Source of the DNA: Collinsella sp.
GTDB taxonomy: Bacteria > Actinomycetota > Coriobacteriia > Coriobacteriales > Coriobacteriaceae
DNA: 64,000 nt
Assembly (NCBI GenBank): GCA_018381235.1
Contig: JAGZSF010000001.1
Span: 89,469-153,468 of the forward strand
Direction: 5' to 3'
Under the pieces are notes generated by a model. It ran no database searches. It saw nothing but the letters and a program-made list of their open reading frames with translations, and had not been told where the DNA came from. A program made the position numbers and the translations under genes. Positions 24,897 to 33,430 of this stretch are shown here, in pieces; within the stretch, counting starts at the first letter, position 1; each line of letters begins with the position of its first letter.

Positions 24897-26084
24897 ATGA
24901 CCGAGCTCCAAGAACTCCGTCACTATCGTCGCGATCTCCATCGCATTCCGGAGCTCGATTTCGATCTTCCGCAGACTATCGCCTATATCGAGGGCGTGCT
25001 GGCACCGCTCACCTGCGAAGTGACCCATCCGTGCCCCGGCTGCGTCTGCGCTTTCTTCGACGCCGGCGTTGATGCCGCGCATGCCACGGCGATTCGCGCT
25101 GATATGGATGCGCTGCCCATCGCGGAGGCGACGGGAGCGGCCTTTGCCTCGACCCATCCCGGCAAGATGCACGCTTGCGGACATGACGGACACATGGCCA
25201 TGGCACTTGCCGCCGCGACGTATGTCGACCGTACGATTCGCGAGCAGCCGGGTTCACTTAAGCGCAACGTGCTTTTTGTGTTCCAGCCTGCCGAGGAAAC
25301 GACCGGTGGCGCCAAGACGGTGTGCGAGAGCGGCGTGTTCGAGCGCTACGGGGCGGATCGCATCTTCGGCTTCCATGTGTGGCCCGATCTGCCCGCCGGC
25401 ACGTTGGCGAGCTGCTCCGGTCCGTTGCTGGCGCGTTCGAGTGAGACACACATTCATATTCACGGGACGAGCATCCATATCGCTAAGACCTATGGCGTTC
25501 CGGTCGAGGAGTCGCACGATGCGGCGCTGGCGGCTGCCAAGTTCTTGGTTGCCGAGCGCGAACTGATGGACGAGCTGGGCACCGACGAGCCCTGTATCGG
25601 TAAGTTTGGTCTGCTGCAGGCCGGTACGGTTTGCAACGCGGTGGCGGGGGAGGCCCATGTGGCCGGAAGCCTGCGTGTGTTTACGGACGACATGTTCGAC
25701 CGGGCGCGCGAAGGCGTGCGCCGCGTGCTGGACGATGCCTGTGCCGCAACGGGCTGCACGTATGATCTCGACTTTGCCGAGGGCTATCCGCCGGTCGGCA
25801 ACGACCCCGAGTTGTTTGCCAGCGTCGCGCCTGCCTTGCCCGGGCTGCAGCTTGTGGAGGAACCGCTGCTGATCGCCGAGGATTTCGCGTTCTATCAACG
25901 CCATCTGCCGGGCGTGTTTTTCCTGCTGGGCACGGGTATGCCAGAGGACCAAGACAACCCGAGTGATTCGGATGGCTGTCCCGCCTATGCCACAAGCGCT
26001 CTGCATACCGATAGCATGCTCTTCGACGAGGAAATCCTTCTCAAAGGCCTCGATGTCTACAAACGATTGCTTGGCTTGGAGTGA
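24897..26084 (+). CDS. M20D-family metallo-amidohydrolase (amino-acid N-deacylase)
   Basis: This 395-residue protein has the M20D blocks: YRRDLHRIPELDFD near residues 9-22, RADMDALPI near 68-76, MHACGHDGHMAM near 95-106, FVFQPAEETTGGA near 130-142, and a C-terminal LLIAEDFAFY with the metal-binding Glu-Asp. Family members are N-acetyl-DAP deacetylases, N-acyl-aminoacid amidohydrolases or indole-acetyl hydrolases. It is divergent from the lysine operon with DapH, so N-acetyl-DAP deacetylation is plausible. ATG 24897 follows ACGAAGGGA; ATG 24813 lacks a site. Confidence 0.8.
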   Translation: MTELQELRHYRRDLHRIPELDFDLPQTIAYIEGVLAPLTCEVTHPCPGCVCAFFDAGVDAAHATAIRADMDALPIAEATGAAFASTHPGKMHACGHDGHMAMALAAATYVDRTIREQPGSLKRNVLFVFQPAEETTGGAKTVCESGVFERYGADRIFGFHVWPDLPAGTLASCSGPLLARSSETHIHIHGTSIHIAKTYGVPVEESHDAALAAAKFLVAERELMDELGTDEPCIGKFGLLQAGTVCNAVAGEAHVAGSLRVFTDDMFDRAREGVRRVLDDACAATGCTYDLDFAEGYPPVGNDPELFASVAPALPGLQLVEEPLLIAEDFAFYQRHLPGVFFLLGTGMPEDQDNPSDSDGCPAYATSALHTDSMLFDEEILLKGLDVYKRLLGLE

Positions 26085-26086
26085 CG

Positions 26087-26410
26087 ATGGAACGACGCCG
26101 ACAGTCTGCCGTATATAGTCCGGGTGGATGCGGGTGCGGTTTGCTGCTGCTTCCGGTCATCGCTGTGAGCATTGGCGTGATGTTTGCGCTTGCCGGGTTG
26201 GCAGCAGCGGCACTCGTGTTGCTGATTGTGGCCATTGGCGTGACGATTTGGCTTTGCCGTAATCGCGAGCAACGCCGTGCCGACGGTAAAACCAATGTCG
26301 GCTGGGTCGTCTTTCTGATCATTGCGTACCTGCTGAGTGCCAGCTACCTTGTTTTCTTTGTCCTGTTGATGATCAGTGCCTTTACCGGGGAATCCGTCAC
26401 GGTGGGTTGA
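26087..26410 (+). CDS. Small membrane protein of unknown function
   Basis: This 107-residue protein has two or three hydrophobic helices: near residues 17-55 (LLLLPVIAVSIGVMFALAGL onward, long enough for two passes) and 74-98 (VVFLIIAYLLSASYLVFFVL). A GGCGCG cluster near 13-18 precedes the first helix. ATG 26087 sits two bases after the M20 stop, so it is probably cotranscribed. No family was recognised. Confidence 0.6.
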   Translation: MERRRQSAVYSPGGCGCGLLLLPVIAVSIGVMFALAGLAAAALVLLIVAIGVTIWLCRNREQRRADGKTNVGWVVFLIIAYLLSASYLVFFVLLMISAFTGESVTVG

Positions 26411-26515
26411 TGCACTGCCAGCAGACGGTCGCGCGCAGTGCGTTTGCTCGGCGTTTGGATAACTGCATTGGTCGTTTACCGCAGCCTTAGCTCTCAGCTA
26501 ATGAATTCAAGTTCA

Positions 26516-26569
26516 ATCCTTCCTACGATGTGCTGTGTACCGGCACGGTAGCCGGATCGTAGGAAGGAT
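26516..26569 (+). promoter_or_regulatory. Hairpin that buries the ribosome-binding site of the FxLYD gene
   Basis: ATCCTTCCTACGAT (26516-26529) is a perfect inverted repeat of ATCGTAGGAAGGAT (26556-26569), with an inner CCGGC/GCCGG stem. The right arm contains AGGAAGGA, the only good Shine-Dalgarno before ATG 26575, so the folded RNA would block translation. Confidence 0.6.
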
Positions 26570-26574
26570 GAATA

Positions 26575-27018
26575 ATGGCAAAAGAGGGAAAGAAGCCAAT
26601 CGGTAAGATTGTCTTAGGCATCATCGTGGTGCTGGTTATTGTCGGTGCCGTGGGCTCTATGGGCGGCAACTCAACCGATTCGTCTGCGAGCGATTCGGCA
26701 AAACCTGCCGAGACGACACGGCAGGCTGAGGAGCAAAAAGAACCGCAAGAACCGTATACCATTGCTGACGAGGCTGAAGACACTTCCAATCAGTTTACCT
26801 ATAAGATCACGGGCACCCTGACCAATAACACGGACAAGGAAAAGAGCTACATTTAGATTGAATATGTTCCGTATGATGCCGATGGCAACCAGGTTGGAAC
26901 GGCTCTTGCAAACACCAATCATCTGAAGGCGGGCGGCTCCTGGAAGTTCGAGGCGCTGGGTACGGTGTCTCCCGACCAGGTTGCTAGCTGGGAGCGTTCG
27001 GACGTAAGCGGTTTCTAG
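26575..27018 (+). pseudogene. FxLYD-type extracytoplasmic protein interrupted by an in-frame TAG
   Basis: The frame runs 93 codons, stops at TAG 26854-26856, then continues in the same frame for 53 codons to TAG 27016-27018. Together the parts give a 147-residue protein: a membrane helix near residues 10-28 (IVLGIIVVLVIVGAVGSMGG), a Ser/Glu-rich linker, then a beta-domain. The domain spans the stop, reading FTYKITGTLTNNTDKEKSYI, stop, IEYVPYDADGNQVGTALANT, as in FxLYD domains. A CAG to TAG change is the simplest cause. Without readthrough the product lacks half its domain. An HTH gene follows 32 bases later. Confidence 0.75.
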
Positions 27019-27050
27019 CATGTTGCATGCACTGGGGGAGGTGAAGTCGT

Positions 27051-27473
27051 GTGTCCGATAAAAAGCTGACCGAGGAGTTGCTCAATGAGCTTCTCGATGC
27101 GCCGAACATCGATGGCTATATCAGGGAGCACGACTTTGCCGCCCCGTCGCTTTCGGACTACCTGAAGCAGCTACTGCAGGAAAAGGGCTTGGAGCGCTCG
27201 CGCGTGGTCCGTATGGCTGATCTCAATGAGACCTTTGGCTATCAGATCTTTACCGGTGCGCGGCATCCGAGCCGCAATAAGGTGCTGCAGATTGCCTTTG
27301 CGATGGCGCTGACGCTCAAAGAAACCAACCGTGCGCTGACGGCTGCCGGGGTAAGCGTCCTTAACTGCAAGGACCGCCGCGATGCGATTATCATTTTTTG
27401 CATCGATCGCGGGTGCAGCCTCCAAAAGGTCAACGAGGAGCTGTATCGCTTTGGCGAGGAGACGGTGAGTTAG
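27051..27473 (+). CDS. Helix-turn-helix protein paired with a Ser/Thr kinase
   Basis: This 140-residue helical protein has an XRE-like HTH region near residues 33-85 (DYLKQLLQEKGLERSRVVRM, then TFGYQIFTGARHPSRNKVLQ, with ALTLKETNRALTAAGV as the closing helices). The C-terminal part has a few Cys (CKDRRDAIIIFCIDRGC). The GTG start at 27051 follows GGGGGAGGTG. Such HTH proteins often stand directly before a Ser/Thr kinase gene, as here; the kinase may phosphorylate it. This functional link is inferred from proximity. Confidence 0.65.
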   Translation: MSDKKLTEELLNELLDAPNIDGYIREHDFAAPSLSDYLKQLLQEKGLERSRVVRMADLNETFGYQIFTGARHPSRNKVLQIAFAMALTLKETNRALTAAGVSVLNCKDRRDAIIIFCIDRGCSLQKVNEELYRFGEETVS

Positions 27474-27523
27474 CGGCTGATATCTGAGCCGGCGGAGCTG
27501 CCGAACAACGATGCAAACGAACG

Positions 27524-27553
27524 GGGCGCAGATGCCATGGGGTGTCTGCGCCC
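27524..27553 (+). other. Hairpin between the HTH and kinase genes
   Basis: GGGCGCAGA (27524-27532) pairs with TCTGCGCCC (27545-27553) immediately before the kinase start region, with no T run. It may reduce kinase translation or mark an RNA processing site. Confidence 0.45.
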
Positions 27554-27571
27554 TGCGCTATGATGGAGGCT

Positions 27572-28945
27572 ATGGATACTCAGAGCCCAACATATTCCGA
27601 TGACGAGCTGACCGCAGCGCTTGCCGAGCACCTGGCGTCGCTCGATCGCGACGACAGCTATCGCGTGGAGCGAGTACTTAAGCGCTCGTCCGTTGAAACA
27701 ACCGAGCTCGTGTACTTTGAAGGCACCGGCGGTGGTTCGCTCGGCCCCTTTGTCCGTAAACGTATCGATGCTTCGGTTCAAATCGGCGGGGCATACGAGC
27801 GCCTGTTTGCCGCTCAGCGGGCAGGCAGGCGTTTTGAGCACCTGCCCAGAATCGTCGATTGTCGTCGTGTGGGCGACGAGCTCAACGTGGTTATGGAATA
27901 CATCGAAGGGGAGACACTCGGGGCGCTGGTGGACCGTCTGGGAGCCACCCCCGATTATGCACGTGAATTGTATCCTGTCCTTTGCGACGCCGTGGGCGAG
28001 CTCCATGCCGGTTTTGCAATGGCGGGGGAGGCTTCGGCGCCGGTGATCCATCGCGACCTCAAGCCGTCGAATATCATCGTGACAGGTGCCAACTATACGC
28101 CTGATGACGGCCTGACATTTTCATCGCTGGTGATTATCGACTTGGGGATCGCGCGCGTATGGCGCGATGGCGCCGATGCCGACACCGTCAAGTTTGGCAC
28201 GCGACCCTATGCGCCGCCCGAGCAGTATGGGTTTGGGCAGACGAGTGTGCGCAGCGACGTCTACGCGCTTGGCGCCCTGTTGTTCTTCTGCTTGACGGGA
28301 GTCGACCCTAAACCAGGGCTCGACATGCGCGAGCAATGCGAGGTGCGCGGCATTCCCACTCCACTTACCGATGCCGTCTGCATATCGATGGCGCTCGACC
28401 CGGCCAAACGTTTTGCGAGTGCGGAAGCGTTGGGACGGGCGACGCGCGCGGCATACGATCTGAGTCGCCCCGTGCGGCCTCCTGCGCCTGTCCGTACTCC
28501 GGCCTCGGAGACGGCGTTGACGCCCCAAGGACTCCAGAACCCCGCAGGGCTTCCTAGGCCTGCCACCTCCGCTGCATGCGGTCTGCTCTCTCGCGTTCCG
28601 GAGTCTCTGGGGCGCATTTGGAATGCGCTCTTCTGCTTCTCGCTACTTGTGCTCTTTGCCGGAAGTCACTTTGCCGTCTTTCACCCCACCGGAGCAAACC
28701 AAAGCTACCCGACGTGGCTTCTCATAATCGAGTATTTATTCTTTGTCGATGGCCTTATGGTGCTTATGCATTTTGCGCTGCTCGATAAGCGCCGTCTTCG
28801 TCGGCGATTCGCATTGCTCGACAGCTATCGCGGCAAGAAACTCGCGAAACTCTGGCTCAAGGCATTGGGTGTGCTGCTCCTATGCATGATCGTCATAGTC
28901 GCGGTTGCCAATGTGACTGGCGTCGTCGATACTTCCGCTACCTAA
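27572..28945 (+). CDS. Membrane-anchored Hanks-type Ser/Thr protein kinase
   Basis: This protein of about 457 residues has a kinase domain with the catalytic loop HRDLKPSNII near residue 160, DLG in place of DFG (VIIDLGIARVW), and the activation-segment end GTRPYAPPEQYGFG. A Pro/Ala linker follows, then three hydrophobic helices in the last 130 residues (LFCFSLLVLFAGSHFAVF, WLLIIEYLFFVDGLMVLMHF, ALGVLLLCMIVIVAVANVTG). No PASTA repeats are present, so it is not a PknB-type wall sensor. ATG 27560, 27563 and 27572 are all possible; the nearby TGGAGG does not decide between them. Confidence 0.8.
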   Translation: MDTQSPTYSDDELTAALAEHLASLDRDDSYRVERVLKRSSVETTELVYFEGTGGGSLGPFVRKRIDASVQIGGAYERLFAAQRAGRRFEHLPRIVDCRRVGDELNVVMEYIEGETLGALVDRLGATPDYARELYPVLCDAVGELHAGFAMAGEASAPVIHRDLKPSNIIVTGANYTPDDGLTFSSLVIIDLGIARVWRDGADADTVKFGTRPYAPPEQYGFGQTSVRSDVYALGALLFFCLTGVDPKPGLDMREQCEVRGIPTPLTDAVCISMALDPAKRFASAEALGRATRAAYDLSRPVRPPAPVRTPASETALTPQGLQNPAGLPRPATSAACGLLSRVPESLGRIWNALFCFSLLVLFAGSHFAVFHPTGANQSYPTWLLIIEYLFFVDGLMVLMHFALLDKRRLRRRFALLDSYRGKKLAKLWLKALGVLLLCMIVIVAVANVTGVVDTSAT

Positions 28946-28949
28946 AAGA

Positions 28950-28972
28950 AAAGGGCCCCATTGGGGCCCTTT
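28950..28972. terminator. Bidirectional terminator
   Basis: AAAGGGCCCC and GGGGCCCTTT form a perfect stem with an ATT loop between the convergent kinase and cell-wall hydrolase genes. Confidence 0.75.
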
Positions 28973-28982
28973 GCAGTTGCAC

Positions 28983-30116
28983 TTAGATGCGGTTCATCTG
29001 AGCGGCGACTTTGTTGTACCAGTCCTGCCACGTGGGCGGGCAGTACTTTTTGGCCGCAGCCGGGGTAAGGGTGGAGCCGTAGTTGGCGCCCAGATAGGCA
29101 ACGTGAGCGGAGATGCCCTCGCTCCAGCTGCCAAAGCTGCGCCAACCGCCGCCGCGGGCACTCCAGCCCCAGGCGTTGTAAGAATTGGCGCAATAAGCAC
29201 CCTTGGTGCTCTCGATGCAGGCGATGGCGGGGGACCAACGGGGGTCGACACCGGTATTCCAAGCGGCGACGGCAAAGTTATAGCCCTGGCCTGCCATGGG
29301 GGAGCCGGCGAGATAATTGTCGATGCGGCCTGTCCACTCATTAATGAACGAATCGTAATCGGAGCTACCAGTATTGGAGCTGTTCACCGTGGTGTCGATG
29401 GTGGTGTTGGTGTTGGTGGCCTGGCTGCTGGAATTGCTGCCGCTTACGCCCTCGCCCGAGAGCTTCTCGGCGGCAGCGGCCTTATCGGCCTCAAGCTTGG
29501 CAAGCTCGGCGGCATTTTCCTGCTCGGCTTTTGCCTGTGCCTCGCTGCGGAGCTGCTGGGCCTGCGCCAGCGCATCCTCGGCGTTTTTCTGCTCTGCCTC
29601 AAGTTGAGACTTGGCCTGCTGGAGCTCGGCCTTGTTCTGCTCGAGTTCGGTTTGCATGTTATTGAGCTCTTCGATCTCGTCGACGCTCGAGCTCGTGATC
29701 TGGTTGGTGTATTTGCAGGTCGTGATGAACTCACCCAGGCTCTGCGCGTTGACCAGGAAGCTCACGATGGGATTGGTGCCCTTCTGATACTTGTACAGAT
29801 CGCGCATGGCGGAGCTTGCCTTGGCCTGCTGCTCGGGAAGCTTAGCCTCGATTTCCTCGATGCTTGCCTCATTGGAGTCTATCTGCTTTTGCAGGTCATC
29901 GAGTTTGGTGCGGGCGTCGTTGTAGGCGCTCGTGGCGGCTTCGATCTTCTGCTGGGCTGCGGAAAGCTGGTCCTGCGTTGCCTGCGAGGCGGCATACGCC
30001 GCAACGGGGGAGAGCATCGGCGTGGCCGTCAGCGCAACGGCGAGCGCGGCGCTCGTGATGATACGAGCCGGCTTCGACGCAATGAGCGCTGCGGTGCGAT
30101 GATTCGAATGCTGCAT
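28983..30116 (-). CDS. Secreted coiled-coil protein with C-terminal lysozyme-like domain
   Basis: This 377-residue protein has a signal peptide (hydrophobic core near residues 22-36, cleavage near AAYA-AS), a long coiled coil (about 45-205) resembling PcsB/CwlO-type hydrolases, a Ser/Asn/Thr linker, and a C-terminal domain of about 130 residues. That domain contains WNTGVDPRWSPAIACIESTK and NSYNAWGW, typical of glucosaminidase or transglycosylase-like folds with a catalytic Glu. It probably trims peptidoglycan during division or growth. ATG 30116 follows GAGGGA; the upstream TTG at 30131 is less likely. Confidence 0.75.
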   Translation of the reverse strand: MQHSNHRTAALIASKPARIITSAALAVALTATPMLSPVAAYAASQATQDQLSAAQQKIEAATSAYNDARTKLDDLQKQIDSNEASIEEIEAKLPEQQAKASSAMRDLYKYQKGTNPIVSFLVNAQSLGEFITTCKYTNQITSSSVDEIEELNNMQTELEQNKAELQQAKSQLEAEQKNAEDALAQAQQLRSEAQAKAEQENAAELAKLEADKAAAAEKLSGEGVSGSNSSSQATNTNTTIDTTVNSSNTGSSDYDSFINEWTGRIDNYLAGSPMAGQGYNFAVAAWNTGVDPRWSPAIACIESTKGAYCANSYNAWGWSARGGGWRSFGSWSEGISAHVAYLGANYGSTLTPAAAKKYCPPTWQDWYNKVAAQMNRI

Positions 30117-30180
30117 CCAGTCCCTCTGCAATCAATCGTAGGTTATGGTTCGAACGGTATTCTACTACTGCTTTCGACCT

Positions 30181-30216
30181 CAACTTGAACCTTAAAGGTT
30201 CCAAAGGGTCAAGTTG
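30181..30216. promoter_or_regulatory. Nested inverted repeats upstream of the cell-wall hydrolase gene
   Basis: GAACCTTAAAGGTTC (30187-30201) is a perfect palindrome, nested in CAACTTGA (30181-30188) and TCAAGTTG (30209-30216). TTGACC lies on the minus strand beside it. The layout fits an operator for a dimeric regulator of the gene starting at 30116; the regulator is unknown. Confidence 0.45.
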
Positions 30217-30350
30217 AACTTGAGGCTTTGGCTTTGACCTGCAGTTATGATGAATTGTTGAGAAACCATAGAGTTCAACTTTAACGTTACAGAGCTCTGT
30301 TTGAGAGGAGTTTTGGGCTGTAAAAGCCATCTCAACGTGGGGTTTTATAA

Positions 30351-30983
30351 CTACAGCGTGCCCTTCTGGCGAGCCTGCTCAATCTCTTCGAGGGCCTCGG
30401 CGGGGGTGAACGAACAGGTGCCGTCGCCGAGCTTGACTACCTGGATTTCGTCACCGGCGTTGACCTCTCCGCCCTTTAGTACCACGCCGAAAACGCCCTC
30501 GTGGGGAAAGATGCAGTCGCCGGCGAGATAGTAGATGGCGCAACGGGTGTGGCAGACCTTGCCGATTTGGCTGATTTCGACGAGCACGTCGCTTCCAAGC
30601 TTGAGCTGTGTGCCCAAAGGGAGCGAGAGCAGGTTGATGCCCCGGGTTGTGAAGTTCTCCCCAAAGTCACCCTCGTGTACGTCGAGCCCGCGTGCCTGCG
30701 CCGTCTGGATGGACTCCGCGGCTAAAAAGGAAACCTGACGGTGCCAATGTCCGGCGTGCGCATCGGTGGCGAGGCCAAATTGCTCTATAACGGTGTCGCG
30801 TCCATCGGCGACGGGCGACTTGCGAGTGCCCTTGTGTACCGACGTGTTGATCGAGACGATGTGGGCGGGTCCGTTGTAGGCGTCGTTTGCCGTGCACAGG
30901 GGAGCGGTCGCTTTCGCACGTTTCGCCAGCTCGCGCCTCGCGGCATTGAGGATGGGATTATCGGTCGGATGGTCTTGGGGCAC
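30351..30983 (-). CDS. MOSC-domain protein
   Basis: This 210-residue protein has the MOSC core: HIVSINTSVHKGTRK near residues 41-55, DAHAGHWHRQVS near 74-85, GDFGENFTTRGI near 105-116 and a conserved Cys in KVCHTRCAIYY near 142-152. MOSC domains bind sulfur carried on cysteine and serve molybdenum-cofactor sulfuration or pterin side chemistry. The start is GTG 30983 behind GAAAGG. No molybdenum-cofactor genes are in this window, so its partner is unknown. Confidence 0.82.
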   Translation of the reverse strand: MPQDHPTDNPILNAARRELAKRAKATAPLCTANDAYNGPAHIVSINTSVHKGTRKSPVADGRDTVIEQFGLATDAHAGHWHRQVSFLAAESIQTAQARGLDVHEGDFGENFTTRGINLLSLPLGTQLKLGSDVLVEISQIGKVCHTRCAIYYLAGDCIFPHEGVFGVVLKGGEVNAGDEIQVVKLGDGTCSFTPAEALEEIEQARQKGTL

Positions 30984-31217
30984 GTGCGCGCCTTTCGCTC
31001 GAGGATGTCAATACACTGAATCCTACAACAATGGTAGGTTCATTGCCCGTTGTCATACAACGGTGAGCGCCGTCTTCGTGCTGGCCTTCGTGCTGGACGA
31101 TTACGTCGATTGCCATAGATACGGTGGAGCTTTGGGCGCCGGCGGCTTGGCACGCTAGAATAAATCAGTTGCGCAAAGACCGCCCGTTGTGTGGGCAGTT
31201 CATGATAGGAAGTTTCC

Positions 31218-32474
31218 ATGGCATTGCAATTTACAGAGCGCGAGTTCATTCCCGTGCTGCTTGGTGGCGACATCAACGCCTATTCGGTGGCGCGCGCCTT
31301 CTACGAGGAGTACCAGGTCAAGAGTCTGGTCTTTGGCAAGTATCAGACGGGTCCCGCGTACCGCAGCCAGATTATCGACTACACGCCCAACGTGGATATC
31401 GACACCATGCCCGTGATGCTCAAAACCGTCAACGGCATTGCCCAAGCGCATGCCGACAAGACTATTGTCCTTGTGGGCTGCGGCGACAACTATGTCGCTC
31501 TCGTGGCTCAAGCCAAGGATGCTCATGAGCTGGCGGATAACATCGTCGCTCCCTACGCGCCCTACAGCATGCTCGAGCAGTGCCAGAAGAAGGAGATCTT
31601 CTACGAGCTGTGCGAGAAGCATGGCGTGCCCTATCCACACACGTTTACCTTTACCAAGGCGATGCTCAATGCTCAGGGTGAGGCGCCTGCCGAAGTGCTC
31701 GACCAGATCGATTTTCCTTACCCGATGATTCTGAAGCCTTCTGACGGCATCATGTGGTGGCAACATGAGTTCGAGGGCCAGAAGAAGGCCTATGAGATTG
31801 CCGACCGCGCCGAGCTGGAACAGGTCATTCGCGATTCGTATGCCAGCGGCTACACCGACGACCTGATCTTGCAGGATCGCGTGCCCGGCAACGACGAGTA
31901 CATGCGCGTGCTCACTAGCTATTCCGACCGCAACGGCAAGGTCCGCATGATGTGCCTGGGCCATGTGCTGCTCGAGGAGCATCAGCCCCACGGTGTCGGC
32001 AACCATGCCTGTATCATTACCGAGCCCAACGACGAGCTCATGGGCGGCGTGCGCAAGTTGCTCGAGGACCTTCACTTTGTGGGCTATTCCAACTTTGACG
32101 TTAAGTACGACGAGCGCGACGGCTCGTTTAAGTTCTTCGATTTCAACACGCGCCAGGGCCGCAGCAACTACTACGTCACCAACAGCGGCTTTAACGTTGC
32201 CAAGTATGTGGTGGACGAGTATGTGTTCAACCGCCCGTTTGAGCCGGAGTTTGTGACGGCGCAGGACGAGGCCCTGTGGATGGTCGTTCCCATGGGCGTC
32301 GTCGACAAGTACGTCAAGGATCCCGAGCTGCGCGCTAAGGTGCATCGCCTGGACAAGGAAGGCAAGGGCGCCGACCCTTCGTTTATGAAGGGCGACTTTG
32401 TCTTTAACCGCTGGCTGCGCATGTGGCACACCAAGCTGCGCCACTTTAAGCTGTTCAAGACGTATTACAAGTAG
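31218..32474 (+). CDS. ATP-grasp ligase, D-aspartate ligase-like
   Basis: This 418-residue ATP-grasp protein has an N-terminal Rossmann-like domain (VLLGGDINAYSVARAFYEEY near residues 13-32), FPYPMILKPSDG near 169-180, the Mg-binding FKFFDFNTRQGRSNYY near 302-317, and a basic C-terminus. It resembles Enterococcus D-aspartate ligase, which adds D-Asp to the peptidoglycan stem lysine as a cross-bridge. The next gene is an aspartate racemase, which strongly supports this. TAGGAAG precedes ATG 31218. Confidence 0.8.
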   Translation: MALQFTEREFIPVLLGGDINAYSVARAFYEEYQVKSLVFGKYQTGPAYRSQIIDYTPNVDIDTMPVMLKTVNGIAQAHADKTIVLVGCGDNYVALVAQAKDAHELADNIVAPYAPYSMLEQCQKKEIFYELCEKHGVPYPHTFTFTKAMLNAQGEAPAEVLDQIDFPYPMILKPSDGIMWWQHEFEGQKKAYEIADRAELEQVIRDSYASGYTDDLILQDRVPGNDEYMRVLTSYSDRNGKVRMMCLGHVLLEEHQPHGVGNHACIITEPNDELMGGVRKLLEDLHFVGYSNFDVKYDERDGSFKFFDFNTRQGRSNYYVTNSGFNVAKYVVDEYVFNRPFEPEFVTAQDEALWMVVPMGVVDKYVKDPELRAKVHRLDKEGKGADPSFMKGDFVFNRWLRMWHTKLRHFKLFKTYYK

Positions 32475-32558
32475 ATGAGCGCGGCGCCCGTTCGGTTTGC
32501 ATCGGGCGGGCGCGGGTATGATACGCGCAATTGCGCAAGCGTCACCAAGGAGGCGGCG

Positions 32559-33305
32559 ATGGAAAAGCTGGGAGTTATCGGCGGCATGGGCGCCGAGGCC
32601 ACGTCGTATTACTACGACCAGGTGGTGCGTCATACGGCTGCTGCCTGCGATCAGGAACATATCGACATGGTGGTGCTCTCCAAGTCGACCATGCCCGACC
32701 GCACGTTGGCCATTAAGACCGGCGAGCATGCCAAGCTGCTGGCGACCATGAAAGAGTGTGCCCAGGCACTCGAGTCGCTGGGCTGTGCGCACATTGCCAT
32801 TCCCTGCAACACGTCGCACTACTTCTACGACCAGATCCAGTCGTTTACGAAGGTGCCGATTATCCACATGCCGCGTGAGTCGGTGCGCTATGCCCTTGCG
32901 GGTGCGGTGATGGGGGAGTGCGAGTTCGACCCCAACCTGAGTATGCCGGCCGAGCCGGTGCATAAGATCGGCATCATGGGCACCGATGGCACCGTGGGCG
33001 CGGGCGTCTACGGACGCGAATGTAAGGCTGCGGGTGTTGAGGTTGTCTATCCCAGCGAGAAACGTCAGAACGATGTGATGTCGCTTATCTACGATGACGT
33101 GAAGGCCGGACGTGAGCCCGATATGGATAAGTTCGACCGCGTGATGTGGGAGTTCGCCCGTAGCGGCTGCGACCGCGTCATTCTGGCCTGCACCGAGCTC
33201 TCGGTGCTGCAGAAGTACCGAGAGATGCCCGAGGTCACCCTCGACGCCATGGACGTCCTGGTGCGCGAATCCATCATCCGCAGCGGCGCCCCCTACCGCC
33301 TCTAG
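32559..33305 (+). CDS. Aspartate/glutamate racemase family protein
   Basis: This 248-residue protein opens LGVIGGMGAEATSYYYDQV and carries both catalytic cysteines: IAIPCNTSHYFYDQI near residue 85 and VILACTELSVLQ near 208. GGMG-type members are aspartate racemases. It lies 84 bases after the ATP-grasp ligase gene with AAGGAGG before ATG 32559. Together they form a two-gene unit that makes D-Asp and attaches it, presumably to peptidoglycan or its precursors. Confidence 0.86.
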   Translation: MEKLGVIGGMGAEATSYYYDQVVRHTAAACDQEHIDMVVLSKSTMPDRTLAIKTGEHAKLLATMKECAQALESLGCAHIAIPCNTSHYFYDQIQSFTKVPIIHMPRESVRYALAGAVMGECEFDPNLSMPAEPVHKIGIMGTDGTVGAGVYGRECKAAGVEVVYPSEKRQNDVMSLIYDDVKAGREPDMDKFDRVMWEFARSGCDRVILACTELSVLQKYREMPEVTLDAMDVLVRESIIRSGAPYRL

Positions 33306-33364
33306 CTTCCGACCTGCCAAAAAGGGACAGGTTTATTTTGGTAGGTTTTATCTGGTGAAACAGT

Positions 33365-33402
33365 AAAGGCTTCGGCTCGTTTGGTGCGAGCCGAAGCCTT
33401 TT
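33365..33402. terminator. Bidirectional terminator after the racemase gene
   Basis: A perfect 15-base-pair stem (33365-33379 with 33387-33401) with a seven-base loop and flanking A/T runs separates the convergent racemase and EcfT genes. An AAAAAGGGACAGG motif at about 33318 lies beside it. Confidence 0.8.
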
Positions 33403-33430
33403 GCGTTGGGTGGTTGCTGTCGGTGGCGAA

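Noticed and set aside
31200..33320. 706-codon open frame antisense to the D-Asp ligase and racemase genes
   Set aside because: It spans two well-defined genes and the gap between them and contains only His/Val/Leu-rich shadow sequence.
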